NCBI RefSeq assembly: GCF_001815985.1
Contig: NZ_KV823561.1
Location: 45,352 to 109,351, forward strand
Length of the DNA stretch: 64,000 nt
Reading direction: 5' to 3'
DNA from: Corynebacterium sp. HMSC27B11
GTDB taxonomy: Bacteria > Actinomycetota > Actinomycetes > Mycobacteriales > Mycobacteriaceae
Both the position numbers and the translations under genes were made by a program. The notes beneath the pieces are model-generated. The model had not been told where the DNA came from, did no database searches, and was given only the letters and a program-made list of their open reading frames with translations. Positions 1 through 9,146 of this stretch are shown here, piece after piece; position 1 is the first letter of the stretch, and each line of letters begins with the position of its first letter.

Positions 1-145
1 AGCTCCTTTGCTCCTCGTTGCTGTGGCTCAGGTGGTGCTCTTGGGCTTTGGTGCTTGCGGCTCGGGCGCTGCGTGGAATCGGTTGCTGTTGGTCTTCGGG
101 CCCCTCCGCGCCCGTCCTCCGCGCCCGTCGAGGTTCCGCTGCGCG
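1..145. other. Gene-free window edge downstream of prpD
   Basis: No convincing gene lies here. A GC-rich unit of about 11 bp (gggcgcggagg on the minus strand) occurs twice in a row near 105-130. The last bases, read on the minus strand, are a purine-rich gaggagcaaaggag string resembling a ribosome binding site. The next minus-strand gene therefore probably starts just outside the window. Propionate operons usually place prpB there, but that is inference. Confidence 0.4.
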
Positions 146-1669
146 CTAGAAGATGCCCCGCGGGATCTGCGGCGCGCGACCCAGGGTGTCCGCTGAGAAT
201 CGGATGTTGAGCTCCCCGAATTCCGCAGCACTCATCGCCGGCAGCTTTTCGGCTGCGTCCAGGAAGCGGTTCTGCTCCGCCTCGTCGATGACGCCCTCCG
301 CCAGAGTCCGGAACTTTTCGACGTAGTTGGCGCGTTCGAAAGGACGCTCGCCCAACGGGTGCGCGTCGGCGACGGCGAGCTCGTCCTCAATGACGGTGCC
401 GTCCTTCAGCGTGATCACCGCGCGGGCCCCGAAGGCCTTCTCCGCGGGGTCCTCGGAGTGGTAGCGGCGGGTCCACTCCGGATCCTCCACCGTGGAGATC
501 TTCCGCCACAGCTCGATGGTCTCCGGCCGCTGCGCCCGCTCCGGGGCGTAGCTGTGTTCGTGATGCCACGTGCCGTCCTCGAGAGCCACGGCGAAGATGT
601 ACATCACCGAGTGGTCGAGGGTCTCGCGCGAGGCGTGCGGGTCGAACTTCTGCGGGTCTCCGGAGCCGGTGCCGATGACGTAGTGCGTGTGGTGGCTGGT
701 GTGCAGCACGATGGATTCGATCTGGCTCAGGTCGCCGACTTGATCGCGCATGCGCCGGGCCAGGTCGATGGGTGCCTGGGACTGGTACTCGGCGGAGTGC
801 TCCTTGGTATAGGTGTCCATGATCCCGCGCTTGGGCTCCCCCGGCTCCGGCAGCGGAACCGTGTACTCGCCCTCCGGCCCGTCCAGGAGCCAGGCGATCA
901 CGCCGTCCTCGCCCTCCCAGATCGGGGCGGGCGCCCCCTCCCCGCGCAGTGCACGGTCGACTGCCTCGATACCCATCTTCCCGGCGAAGGCTGGGGCGTG
1001 GGCCTTCCAGCTGGAGATCTCTCCCTTGCGGGACTGGCGGGTCGCGGTCGTGGTGTGCAGCGCCTGGCCGATGGCCTGGTAGATCTGCTCCGGATCCAGC
1101 GACAGCAGGGTACCCAGGCCCGCAGCCACACCCGGACCCAGATGGGCCACGTGGTCGATCTTGTGTTTATGCAGGCAGATCCCCTTCACGAGGTTGACCT
1201 GGGTCTCATAAGCCGTGGCAATCCCCCGGACCACGTCCTTGCCGGTCAGCCCCAGGTCCGCACCGCGGTGCTGGGCGACCGCGAGCACGGCGGGGATGTT
1301 ATCCCCCGGGTGGGAGTAGTCCGCAGCCAGGAAGGTGTCGTGGAAGTCCAGTTCTCGCACCGCCACCCCGTTGGCCCAGGCCGCCCACTCCGGGGAGACC
1401 CTGTCCGTCACACCGAAGACGGTCGCACCCTCCCCCTGCAGCGGACGGCCGACCGATAGGGCCTGGGCGCGGGCGGAAGACACCGGGCGGCGCAGCACCG
1501 AGGCCACCGCGACGGCCGCGTTGTCGATCACGCGGTTGACGACCATCTCCTCGACGTCCTCGTCGACGGCGACGGGGTCGGCAGCCATCGTCGCGATCTT
1601 CCACGCCAGATGTTCCTCCCTCGGGAACTCTTCGGCAGACTTTCGGGTACGGACAACGTGGTTTTTCAC
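146..1669 (-). CDS. prpD: 2-methylcitrate dehydratase PrpD (MmgE/PrpD family)
   Basis: Predicted 507-aa cytosolic MmgE/PrpD-family enzyme that dehydrates 2-methylcitrate to 2-methyl-cis-aconitate in the methylcitrate cycle of propionyl-CoA breakdown. The length and family motifs ([15 protein letters not shown] early, YKTQ-like [42 protein letters not shown]) fit PrpD. The reading frame is open back to 1684, but that upstream GTG lies inside the AGGAGG ribosome site; the GTG at 1669, 6 nt after AGGAGG, is the better start. It is divergent from accBC, which handles acyl-CoA substrates including propionyl-CoA in corynebacteria. Partner genes prpB and prpC would lie beyond the left edge. Confidence 0.9.
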   Translation of the reverse strand: MKNHVVRTRKSAEEFPREEHLAWKIATMAADPVAVDEDVEEMVVNRVIDNAAVAVASVLRRPVSSARAQALSVGRPLQGEGATVFGVTDRVSPEWAAWANGVAVRELDFHDTFLAADYSHPGDNIPAVLAVAQHRGADLGLTGKDVVRGIATAYETQVNLVKGICLHKHKIDHVAHLGPGVAAGLGTLLSLDPEQIYQAIGQALHTTTATRQSRKGEISSWKAHAPAFAGKMGIEAVDRALRGEGAPAPIWEGEDGVIAWLLDGPEGEYTVPLPEPGEPKRGIMDTYTKEHSAEYQSQAPIDLARRMRDQVGDLSQIESIVLHTSHHTHYVIGTGSGDPQKFDPHASRETLDHSVMYIFAVALEDGTWHHEHSYAPERAQRPETIELWRKISTVEDPEWTRRYHSEDPAEKAFGARAVITLKDGTVIEDELAVADAHPLGERPFERANYVEKFRTLAEGVIDEAEQNRFLDAAEKLPAMSAAEFGELNIRFSADTLGRAPQIPRGIF

Positions 1670-1814
1670 TATGAGCCTCCTCACAACTCCTTAGCTTGGC
1701 GAAAATAATAGACTGCACAGCAGACACGCGAAGCACTTTCCCTAAAGCCAGCGAGTGAGAGAATTCATAGTTGGCTTGTGAGGGCACGTCAGCCCCACCC
1801 CAGTTCAGTAGAGC

Positions 1815-1844
1815 TTGAGCAAAACACCGCGTGCCAGGTAACAA
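1815..1844 (+). promoter_or_regulatory. Candidate accBC promoter
   Basis: TTGAGC at 1815-1820 and TAACAA at 1839-1844 are spaced by 18 bp, a plausible vegetative promoter about 65 bp before the accBC start. Immediately downstream is a small inverted repeat, ATTCG-GAAA-CGAAT (1844-1857), which could be an operator. The assignment is by eye only. Confidence 0.35.
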
Positions 1845-1908
1845 TTCGGAAACGAATAGCGGTAGGGTGATGAGTTCAAAGAGGACCCACATTGGAGGAG
1901 TTAACGTC

Positions 1909-3744
1909 GTGACGGCCAAGACGGATCAGGTGTCGAGCGCGCCAGCTCAAGATGCTGCTGCGACGGCCAGCTCCGAGGGCATCACCCCCATCAAGAAGGT
2001 GATGATCGCCAACCGCGGCGAAATCGCGATCCGCATCATCCGCGCCGCACAGGACGAGGGCATCGCCTCCGTCGCGGTCTACGCCGAGCCGGATGCCGAC
2101 GCCCCGTACGTCCGCATGGCCGACGAGGCCTTCGCGCTGGGCGGGCAGACCTCCGCCGAGAGCTACCTGAACATCGACAAGCTGATCGCCGCGGCCAAGG
2201 AGTCCGGCGCCGATGCCATCCACCCCGGCTACGGCTTCCTCGCAGAGAACGCGGACTTCGCCCGCGCCGTCATCGACGCTGGCCTGAACTGGATCGGCCC
2301 GCCGCCGGAGGCCATCGACCGCCTCGGCGACAAGGTCACCGCACGCCAGATCGCCGCGATGGTCGATGCTCCCATGACACCGGGAACGAAGCACCCCGTT
2401 TCCAGCGCCGCCGAGGTCGAGGAGTTCGCCAAGGAACACGGCCTCCCGGTTGCCGTGAAGGCCTCCTTCGGTGGCGGTGGCCGCGGCATGAAGGTCGCCT
2501 ACACGATGGAGGAGATCCCAGATCTCTTCGACTCCGCCACCCGCGAGGCCATCGCAGCCTTCGGCCGCGGCGAGTGCTTCGTCGAGCGCTACCTCGACCG
2601 CGCCCGCCACGTGGAGGCGCAGGTCATGGCAGATAAGCACGGCAACGTCCTGGTCGCCTCCACCCGCGACTGTTCTACACAGCGCCGATTCCAGAAACTC
2701 ATCGAGGAAGCTCCAGCCCCGTTCCTGACCGCCGAGCAAAACCGCCGGATCTACGAGTCCGCCGAGGAGATCTGCCGCGCCGCGGGTTACCAGGGCGCGG
2801 GCACCGTGGAGTACCTGGTTGGCTCCGACGGCCTGGTCAGCTTCCTGGAGGTCAACACCCGCCTGCAGGTCGAGCACCCCGTCACCGAGGAGATCACCGG
2901 CTGGGACCTGGTGCGCGAGCAGTTCCGCATCGCAGAAGGCCGCCCACTGTCCCGGACCAGCCGCCCGACGCTGCGTGGCCACGCCATCGAGTTCCGCATC
3001 AACGGCGAGGACGCAGCCAATAACTTCATGCCAAACCCAGGCATGATCACCGCCTACCGCGAGCCGTCCGGCCCAGGCGTGCGCATGGACTCCGGAATCG
3101 AGGAAGGCGCCGTCATCGGCGGTCAGTTCGACTCCATGCTGGCCAAGCTCATCGTGTGGGGCGAGGACCGCGAGCAGGCCATCGCCCGCTCGAAGCGTGC
3201 ACTGCGGGAGTTTCAGGTTGCTGGCCTGCCGACGGTCATCCCTTTCTTCCAGCAGATGCTGAACAACCCGGACTTCACCGCGGAGGATGGCTTCAAGGTC
3301 TACACCCGCTGGATCGAAGAGGAGTGGGACGGCTCCCTGCCCGAGTCGACGGAGGACGCATCCGCAGCGGCGGGCGGCGAGGAGAAGCTGCCCCGCCAGC
3401 GCGTCACCGTCGAGGTGGAGGGCCGCCGCGTGGAGATCACCGTCCCGGGCGAGCTGATGGCCGCTGGAGGCCGCACGAAGCGGGCCCCTCGCCGCCGCGC
3501 CGCCGCGGGCGAGGCCGCCATCACCGGCGATACCGTGGCCGCCCCGATGCAGGGCACGATCGTGAAGATCGAGGTCTCGGAGGGCCAGCGTGTCGCCGAG
3601 GGCGATACCCTGCTGGTGCTGGAGGCCATGAAGATGGAAAACGCCCTGCAAGCGCACAAGTCGGGCGTAGTCACCGGACTCGCGATCGCCCCGGGCGATA
3701 GCGTGACGAAGAACCAGGCGCTCTTCGAGATTCTCGACGACTAA
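1909..3744 (+). CDS. accBC: Acyl-CoA carboxylase alpha subunit (biotin carboxylase + BCCP)
   Basis: 611-aa fused biotin carboxylase and biotin carboxyl carrier protein, the alpha subunit shared by actinobacterial acetyl-, propionyl- and long-chain acyl-CoA carboxylases. It supplies malonyl- and methylmalonyl-CoA for fatty and mycolic acid synthesis. The N-terminal carboxylase starts at [19 protein letters not shown]. The ATP-grasp region has GGGGRGMK and the active-site stretch contains [18 protein letters not shown]. The C-terminal biotinyl domain has EAMKMEN with biotinylated Lys at residue 575. The reading frame is open to 1831, but GTG 1909 has AGGAG 8 nt upstream and leaves a short disordered leader before the conserved fold, so it was chosen. 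Beta subunits (AccD-type) are not in the window. Confidence 0.95.
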   Translation: MTAKTDQVSSAPAQDAAATASSEGITPIKKVMIANRGEIAIRIIRAAQDEGIASVAVYAEPDADAPYVRMADEAFALGGQTSAESYLNIDKLIAAAKESGADAIHPGYGFLAENADFARAVIDAGLNWIGPPPEAIDRLGDKVTARQIAAMVDAPMTPGTKHPVSSAAEVEEFAKEHGLPVAVKASFGGGGRGMKVAYTMEEIPDLFDSATREAIAAFGRGECFVERYLDRARHVEAQVMADKHGNVLVASTRDCSTQRRFQKLIEEAPAPFLTAEQNRRIYESAEEICRAAGYQGAGTVEYLVGSDGLVSFLEVNTRLQVEHPVTEEITGWDLVREQFRIAEGRPLSRTSRPTLRGHAIEFRINGEDAANNFMPNPGMITAYREPSGPGVRMDSGIEEGAVIGGQFDSMLAKLIVWGEDREQAIARSKRALREFQVAGLPTVIPFFQQMLNNPDFTAEDGFKVYTRWIEEEWDGSLPESTEDASAAAGGEEKLPRQRVTVEVEGRRVEITVPGELMAAGGRTKRAPRRRAAAGEAAITGDTVAAPMQGTIVKIEVSEGQRVAEGDTLLVLEAMKMENALQAHKSGVVTGLAIAPGDSVTKNQALFEILDD

Positions 3745-4056
3745 CCCGCTACCCCGCCCCCGACCTCTTCCGCACTGCCGTTCCCGCCTTTCTTCGGCGT
3801 GGCCGATCCCGGCTCCTCCGGCAGAGTTCGCCAGGCAACACCGGGCGCGAGAGTAAGGGTGAGCTACCCACCGGCATGGGGGTCTGTTTAGAATGGATTG
3901 GTAGATCTGGTCCATGCCAGTGGTCACCCACGACCCAGTGCTGGGGCCTGGCCTATGCCCTTGGGGGCGGCGCTTCTGGCTGCGAACGTGGCTTTGAGTT
4001 CGCGGCATGGTTCGCTTGTTCCCGGTGCCCACCCTGTTTTGCGGAGTTTCATAACT
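3745..4056. other. Intergenic region with a long imperfect hairpin
   Basis: 312 bp between accBC and the next gene with no supported coding sequence. The only structure seen is a two-part hairpin: GGGTGA (3857-3862) pairs with TCACCC (3924-3929), and the inner 12-bp arm 3868-3879 pairs with 3912-3923 with one mismatch. A second small stem, GCGAAC/GTTCGC, lies near 3982-4003. It may be a leader of the downstream gene, an accBC terminator or a small RNA; it matches no riboswitch consensus I know. Confidence 0.4.
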
Positions 4057-4635
4057 ATGAACGATAACCACCTCGACCCCACGGACCAGCCGGACCTGGT
4101 GCCCGACACGTCCACCGAGGCAGAAGAGCACGACCGCGACACGCGACGGGTCTCCCCCAAGTTGCTGGGAATCATCGGCGCCGTATTCCTGGTCATTGGC
4201 GCGATCACGTGGATCGTCAGCCTCTCTTCCGTCAAGGGATTCTCCGAGGATCACCCCACCGCAGTGAAGGCGGACACCTCCTACTACCTGCTCGCCGATA
4301 AGGACGCCCTCGAGGCCACCGCCTGTGGTTTCTTCGGCCCAGGCAGCAAGCCCATCCACGACAAGGTCAAGGACCTGGAGGACCTCACCGACGAGGACGT
4401 CAAGATCAAGGACGTCTCCCTGCCGTTCACCAAGGTCAAGGGAGTGTACGCCCGGGTGGAGTTCACCGAGAACATCCAGGGCGCGCACATCGAGTGCAAC
4501 GAGGGGAAGAACTACATCTCCGCCAAGTCCGGCGGCTCGCTGAATACCCTCCGCTGGATCTCGATGATCGGCGTGGGCAGCGGTATCGCATTGCTCGTCG
4601 TGTCCGCAGTTCTCCGCGGTCGGGAAAATCGCTAG
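4057..4635 (+). CDS. Small membrane protein of unknown function
   Basis: 192-aa protein, not assigned to a family. It has a charged N-terminus (residues 1-35), a first membrane segment (LLGIIGAVFLVIGAITWIV, about 37-57), an extracytoplasmic domain of about 100 residues containing two Cys (TACGFFG and IECNEG) that could form a disulfide, and a second membrane segment (WISMIGVGSGIALLVVSAVL) followed by a positive tail. The start ATG 4057 follows GGAG by about 10 nt; longer in-frame starts lack a ribosome site. Only 18 nt separate it from glpK, suggesting co-transcription. Function unknown. Confidence 0.75.
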   Translation: MNDNHLDPTDQPDLVPDTSTEAEEHDRDTRRVSPKLLGIIGAVFLVIGAITWIVSLSSVKGFSEDHPTAVKADTSYYLLADKDALEATACGFFGPGSKPIHDKVKDLEDLTDEDVKIKDVSLPFTKVKGVYARVEFTENIQGAHIECNEGKNYISAKSGGSLNTLRWISMIGVGSGIALLVVSAVLRGRENR

Positions 4636-4653
4636 GTCCCGCAGCCGCACACG

Positions 4654-6267
4654 ATGGACACCCTCGCGAATCAGTTTTCCAACCAGGTCGCTGAGCAGTA
4701 CGCCCGCCTGACCAACTCCCGTCGGGGATTCGTCCTCTCCATCGACCAGGGGACGACCTCCACGCGCTGCATCATTTTCGACGGTCGCGGGGAGATCGCG
4801 AGTCGCAGCCAGCTGCCGCACGAGCAGATCTTCCCGCAGCCGGGCTGGGTGGAGCACGACCCGGAGGAGATCCGGCTCAATATCCGCCGTGTCATAGCCG
4901 ACGCGGCCGCCTCCGAGGACATCACCCCGGAGGAGATCGCGGCCGTCGGCATCACCAATCAGCGTGAAACTACGGTGATCTGGGACCGGGCCACCGGCGA
5001 GCCGATCTACAACGCGATCGTCTGGCAGGACACCCGCACCTCCGACCTCGTCGACGCTCTCACCGACGAGGAGCGGGAACTTATCGAAGAGCGCACCGGC
5101 CTGCCGCCGTCGACGTACTTCGCCGCGTCGAAGATCCGCTGGATCCTGGACCACGTGGACGGCGCCCGCGAGCGTGCGGAGCGCGGCGAGTTGGCCTTCG
5201 GCACGATCGACACCTGGGTGATCTGGGAGCTGACCCGGTCCTCCCTTTCCCGTTCCGGTCGCCGTTCCGGGGCCAAGGCAGGACGCCAGCGCGCCAAGCA
5301 CGTCACCGACGTCACGAACGCCTCCCGCACCATGCTGATGGACCTTTCCACCCAGCAGTGGGACGAGGAACTCTGCAAGATCTGGGACATCCCGATGTCC
5401 CTGCTGCCGGAGATCGTCGCCTCCAGCGAGGTCATCGGCCGGGTGCGCCGCTCCGGCCCGGTGCAGGGCGTGCCGATCGCTGGCATCCTCGGCGATCAGC
5501 AGGCCGCTGCCTTTGGGCAGGCCTGCCTGGAACCGGGGGACGCGAAGTCCACCTATGGCACCGGCAGCTTCCTGCTGCTCAACACCGGTGACGAGCCGCA
5601 GCGCAGCAAGCACGGGCTGATCACCACCATCGCCTACCGGCTGGGGAATCAGCCCCCGAAGTACGCGCTGGAGGGTTCCATCGCCGTGACCGGCTCGCTG
5701 GTGCAGTGGCTCAGCGACTCCCTGGGCTTCTTCAACACCGCCGACGAGATCGAGCCCCTCGCCCGCTCCGTGGCGGATAACGGTGGCTGCTACGTGGTCC
5801 CCGCCTTCTCCGGGCTGCTCGCGCCCCGCTGGCGGCCCGAGGCGCGCGGGGTGATCACGGGACTGACCCGCTACGTGACGAAAGCCCACATCGCGCGCGC
5901 CGCCCTGGAGGCCACCGCCTTCCAGACCCGGGAGGTCGTCGAGGCGATGAACGCGGACTCCGGCGTCCCGCTGACCAGCCTGAAGGCTGACGGCGGCATG
6001 GTGGAAAACGACCTGCTGATGCAGTTCCAGGCCGACCAGCTGGGCGTGAGCGTCACGATCCCGAAAATCACGGAGACCACCTGCCTGGGTGCGGCCTATG
6101 CCGCGGGCCTCGCGGTGGGCTTCTTCCGGGATGAGGAGGAAATCCGGCGCCTGTGGCAGGAGGAGCACACCTTCACCCCGCGGGCTTCCGAAGAAGAGCG
6201 GGACGAGCTCTACCGCATGTGGAATAAGGCTGTGGAACGCACCTTCGACTGGGCCACGAAAGCGTAG
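4654..6267 (+). CDS. glpK: Glycerol kinase
   Basis: 537-aa FGGY-family kinase that phosphorylates glycerol to glycerol 3-phosphate, feeding glycolysis and lipid synthesis. Visible motifs: [15 protein letters not shown] phosphate-binding loop near residue 29, [26 protein letters not shown], the ATPase motif [24 protein letters not shown], and [15 protein letters not shown]. It is longer than the usual 500 residues because of a 25-residue N-terminal lead and a basic insertion ([18 protein letters not shown], about 199-216) after the DTWVIWELT strand. No clear ribosome site precedes the ATG, so translation may be coupled to the upstream gene, or the true start may be slightly downstream. Possible users are glycerol from host lipids or triacylglycerol (inference). 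Confidence 0.95.
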   Translation: MDTLANQFSNQVAEQYARLTNSRRGFVLSIDQGTTSTRCIIFDGRGEIASRSQLPHEQIFPQPGWVEHDPEEIRLNIRRVIADAAASEDITPEEIAAVGITNQRETTVIWDRATGEPIYNAIVWQDTRTSDLVDALTDEERELIEERTGLPPSTYFAASKIRWILDHVDGARERAERGELAFGTIDTWVIWELTRSSLSRSGRRSGAKAGRQRAKHVTDVTNASRTMLMDLSTQQWDEELCKIWDIPMSLLPEIVASSEVIGRVRRSGPVQGVPIAGILGDQQAAAFGQACLEPGDAKSTYGTGSFLLLNTGDEPQRSKHGLITTIAYRLGNQPPKYALEGSIAVTGSLVQWLSDSLGFFNTADEIEPLARSVADNGGCYVVPAFSGLLAPRWRPEARGVITGLTRYVTKAHIARAALEATAFQTREVVEAMNADSGVPLTSLKADGGMVENDLLMQFQADQLGVSVTIPKITETTCLGAAYAAGLAVGFFRDEEEIRRLWQEEHTFTPRASEEERDELYRMWNKAVERTFDWATKA

Positions 6268-6270
6268 GCT
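6265..6270 (+). promoter_or_regulatory. Putative -10 element of leaderless DUF1707 gene
   Basis: TAGGCT ends 6 nt before the ATG at 6277 and overlaps the glpK stop codon. No Shine-Dalgarno sequence is present. This layout is typical of leaderless corynebacterial transcripts. Confidence 0.4.
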
Positions 6271-6276
6271 CGTTAT

Positions 6277-6834
6277 ATGACTTTTTCGAATGACCCGCAG
6301 AACCGGCCGGGGGAACACGGTTCGCGGCCCGATCCCCGCAGCGCTGTCCGCATCGGGAATAAGGAGCGCGAAGAGGCCATGGACCTGCTCTCGAAGCACC
6401 TCGAGGCGGGCCGGCTAGACATCTCAGAGTACGACGAACGCTGCCGCCACATCGCCAACGCCAGGGTGCATGGCGAGCTCTCGGAGGTTTTCCTGGATCT
6501 CCCCCGCATCCCACGCGGCGACCAGGCGCAGCCATCGCAGGTGGTTGCGGTGCCGGGTTATGGCAGGCAGGTGTATACCGCCGAGGAGGTCGCCGTGGCC
6601 TCCAAGCGGGGGCGCAATATCCGCGGCGGGATCATGGCACTCTCCGTGGTCAGCGCACTCATGCTGACCACCGTCTCGGATTGGTTCATGTGGATCATCC
6701 CCGTCATGGCGATCCTGCTGTACATGCTCAAGATTGGCCCGGAGTCGTGGTACATGCCGACGAATCGGCAGCTCGAGCGCGAACAGCGCCACGCCGTTCG
6801 CCAGCTACGCCAGCAGCGCCGCCTCAACCGTTAA
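6277..6834 (+). CDS. DUF1707 domain membrane protein
   Basis: 185-aa protein. Residues 22-74 (RIGNKEREEAMDLLSKHLEAGRLDISEYDERC and onward) match the actinobacterial DUF1707 (SHOCT-like) module, a short helical domain usually found at the N-terminus of membrane or regulatory proteins. Two adjacent hydrophobic segments (about 111-130 GIMALSVVSALMLTTVSDWF and 131-147 MWIIPVMAILLYMLKIG) are followed by a strongly basic tail (QLEREQRHAVRQLRQQRRLNR) that may contact membrane lipids or nucleic acid. It starts 9 nt after glpK. Function unknown. Confidence 0.85.
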   Translation: MTFSNDPQNRPGEHGSRPDPRSAVRIGNKEREEAMDLLSKHLEAGRLDISEYDERCRHIANARVHGELSEVFLDLPRIPRGDQAQPSQVVAVPGYGRQVYTAEEVAVASKRGRNIRGGIMALSVVSALMLTTVSDWFMWIIPVMAILLYMLKIGPESWYMPTNRQLEREQRHAVRQLRQQRRLNR

Positions 6835-6901
6835 GACTGCCCCGTGGGTTGATGCTCCCCCGGCGTCCCGCGCCACTACCCCTCGCTGACTCCAGCCCAG
6901 T

Positions 6902-6921
6902 CGCGCCGTCTCTCCGGCGCG
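6902..6921. terminator. Small hairpin between convergent genes
   Basis: CGCGCCG-TCTCTC-CGGCGCG, a perfect 7-bp GC stem between the convergent DUF1707 and M20 genes. There is no T-tract, so its role as a terminator is only plausible. Confidence 0.3.
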
Positions 6922-6942
6922 GAGCACAGCGCAGGGCTCCGC

Positions 6943-8154
6943 TTAGGGACGGAACTGGTCGATGACCCCGGCGAAGAGCCGGACACCAATACCCAGGGCG
7001 CGCTCGTCGAAGATGATATTCGGCCGGTGCAGATCCGGCTTCTCCCCCTCGCCGGTCCACGTTCCCAGGCGTGCCATCGAGCCCGGCACGTGCTCCAGGT
7101 ACCAGGAGAAATCCTCCCCGCCGCTGGACTGCGGCGCCTCCACCAGGGAGTGCGGATCGACGTTGCGCACGGACTGCGCGAGCAGCGCGGTCGCGACGTC
7201 GTCGTTGGTCACCGGCGGCACGCCCTTCGTGTAGTGCAGCTCCGCAGTCGCGCCCGTCGGGGCGACGATCTCGTCCAGCAGCTCGCGGACGATCGCCTCG
7301 CTTTCGCGCCACACCCCGACCTCCGCGGTGCGGAAGGACCCAACGAGACGAACCTCCTCAGGGATCGCGTTGAAGGCCTGGCCGCCGTGGATCGAGCCGA
7401 AGGCGGCGACGGTGCCGCTACGTGGGTCCACCCGCCGGCTCAGCAGCTGCGGCAGCATCGTGACGACCAGGCCAGCGGCGTTGATGAGATCCGCGGTCAG
7501 GTGCGGGCGCGAGGTGTGGCCGCCGGGGCCGCGCAGGACGATCTCCATGACGTCCGTGGCCGAGGTGATCGCACCCACGCGCACACCAATCTGCCCGCAG
7601 CGCAGCTTCGGTTCGCAGTGCACCGCGAAGATCTGGTTCACCCCACGCAGGGCGTCGGCCGCGATGACGTCCTTGGCCCCACCGTCCAGAACCTCCTCGG
7701 CGGGCTGGAAGATGCCACGCACCCGCACACTCAGGGCGTCCTCGCCGTACTCCTCGACGTAGGCAGCCAGGGCGACCATGAGCCCCAGCAGGATGGTGGT
7801 GTGCATGTCGTGGCCGCAGGCGTGCATCACGCCGGGCACGGTGGAGCTGAACTCGAGGCCGGTGGTTTCGGTGACCGGGAGGGCGTCGATGTCCCCGCGG
7901 AAGGCGATCATTGGTGCGGTGTCGGGCCCGATGTCGACGGTGGCTCCCTTGCAGGTCATCTCCTGCGGTGTAAGGCCGGCGTCGCGGAGGATCCCCATGA
8001 TGAAGGCGGTGGTGCCGTCCTCCATGTGGGAGAGTTCCGGATTCCGGTGCAGGTGGCGCCGCCACTCGATCAGACGGTCCACGTTCTCGTTCAGCCACAG
8101 GGTGACGAACTGAGTGAGTTGGGCCGCCTCAGAGGTGGGTCCGCCGTGTTGCAC
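6943..8154 (-). CDS. M20 family amidohydrolase (AmiA/AmiB, hippurate hydrolase-like)
   Basis: 403-aa zinc-dependent M20D-type amidohydrolase, predicted cytosolic, cleaving N-acyl amino acids or related amides; the substrate is not readable from sequence. Evidence: RRHLHRNPELSHME near the N-terminus, FRGDIDALPV, the metal-binding ACGHDMHTT, EPAEEVLDGG, HCEPKL, GPGGHTSRPH of the lid domain and the C-terminal GGEDFSWYLEHVPG. The GTG start has GGGAGG 6 nt upstream. It is divergent from the purine nucleoside phosphorylase, as amiA1/amiB1 are beside deoD in M. tuberculosis (from memory), which favours an AmiA/AmiB name over hippurate hydrolase. Confidence 0.88.
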   Translation of the reverse strand: MQHGGPTSEAAQLTQFVTLWLNENVDRLIEWRRHLHRNPELSHMEDGTTAFIMGILRDAGLTPQEMTCKGATVDIGPDTAPMIAFRGDIDALPVTETTGLEFSSTVPGVMHACGHDMHTTILLGLMVALAAYVEEYGEDALSVRVRGIFQPAEEVLDGGAKDVIAADALRGVNQIFAVHCEPKLRCGQIGVRVGAITSATDVMEIVLRGPGGHTSRPHLTADLINAAGLVVTMLPQLLSRRVDPRSGTVAAFGSIHGGQAFNAIPEEVRLVGSFRTAEVGVWRESEAIVRELLDEIVAPTGATAELHYTKGVPPVTNDDVATALLAQSVRNVDPHSLVEAPQSSGGEDFSWYLEHVPGSMARLGTWTGEGEKPDLHRPNIIFDERALGIGVRLFAGVIDQFRP

Positions 8155-8285
8155 TGCATGCCTCCCGGCTTAAAGCCAATAATTGTCGATGTCTGCTGAT
8201 TGTGGCGCTTCAAGACCGAGTTGTCTAGTTACGCCGCATGAAACACCATTCTATATGCCCACCCCTGTGGCGCGTGACTTCGCGG

Positions 8286-8291
8286 TAGCCT
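8286..8291 (+). promoter_or_regulatory. Putative -10 element of leaderless punA
   Basis: TAGCCT lies 6 nt before the ATG at 8298 and there is no ribosome binding site, suggesting a leaderless transcript. Confidence 0.4.
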
Positions 8292-8297
8292 TGGGCC

Positions 8298-9146
8298 ATG
8301 TCTAGCCACAATGCGCAATCCTCGCCCGCGGCGTCGAACCCCGGGCAGGCCCCCTACGAGCTCGCGGAGCAGGCTGCCGCGGCGTTGCTGCAGAAGACTG
8401 GTTTTTCTGCTTTCGACGTCGCCATCGTCCTGGGTTCCGGTTGGCGACCAGCTGCGGACGTGGTCTGCGAGGCCGCAGACAGCGACGTCCAGGAGTTCCC
8501 GATGTCCGACCTGCCGGGCTTCCTGCCACCCACCGCAGAGGGCCACGGGGGCACCATTCGGGCGCTGCGCATCGGTGAGCGCAACGTGCTGATCCTGCTG
8601 GGCCGCACGCACGCCTACGAGGGCCACGAGCTGTGGCGGTGCGCGCACGCTGTGCGCACCGCTGCCGCCGCGGGCGTGAAGCAGGTCGTGCTGACCAACG
8701 CGGCAGGCGGGCTGACTGAGGGCATGTCTGTGGGAGAGCCGGTTCTGATCAGCGATCACATCAATTTCACGGCGAAGACCCCGCTGGTGGGCGCGAACTT
8801 CGTGAACCTGGTGGATGCGTACTCCCCCGAGCTGCGAGAGAAGGTCAAGGCGCTGCGACCCAGCATTCGTGAGGCGGTGTACGCGATGATGCCAGGGCCG
8901 CAGTACGAGACCCCGGCGGAGATCCACATGCTGCGCACCTTCGGGGTGGGCCTGGTGGGGATGTCCACGGTCTACGAGACGATCGCCGCCCGGGAGGCTG
9001 GCGTGGATGTGCTCGGCATCTCGCTGGTCACGAACCTGGCGGCAGGCGTGACCGGGGAGGCGCTGAATCACGAGGAGGTGCTGGCCGCCGGTCAGGCCGC
9101 GGCTCAGGAGATGGGTTCCCTGCTCGCGAGCGTGATCCAGTCGTGA
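8298..9146 (+). CDS. punA: Purine nucleoside phosphorylase (trimeric type)
   Basis: 282-aa PNP/MTAP family enzyme for purine salvage: phosphorolysis of inosine and guanosine to base plus ribose 1-phosphate. Motifs: GSGWRPAADVV phosphate loop (about residue 45), GRTHAYEGH, TNAAGGL, EPVLISDHINFT, MPGPQYETPAE, GMSTVYETIAAREAG, and the base-binding SLVTNLAAGVTGEALNHEEV. Its stop overlaps the GTG of the phosphohexomutase by 4 bp, so the two are translated together. The pair can channel ribose 1-phosphate to ribose 5-phosphate if the mutase accepts pentoses (inference). Confidence 0.93.
   Translation: MSSHNAQSSPAASNPGQAPYELAEQAAAALLQKTGFSAFDVAIVLGSGWRPAADVVCEAADSDVQEFPMSDLPGFLPPTAEGHGGTIRALRIGERNVLILLGRTHAYEGHELWRCAHAVRTAAAAGVKQVVLTNAAGGLTEGMSVGEPVLISDHINFTAKTPLVGANFVNLVDAYSPELREKVKALRPSIREAVYAMMPGPQYETPAEIHMLRTFGVGLVGMSTVYETIAAREAGVDVLGISLVTNLAAGVTGEALNHEEVLAAGQAAAQEMGSLLASVIQS

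Noticed and set aside
1876..6399. A 1507-codon open frame on the minus strand
   Set aside because: It is antisense to accBC, the small membrane gene and glpK and is open only because of high-GC codon bias; its translation is His/Gly/Asp-rich with no family resemblance.
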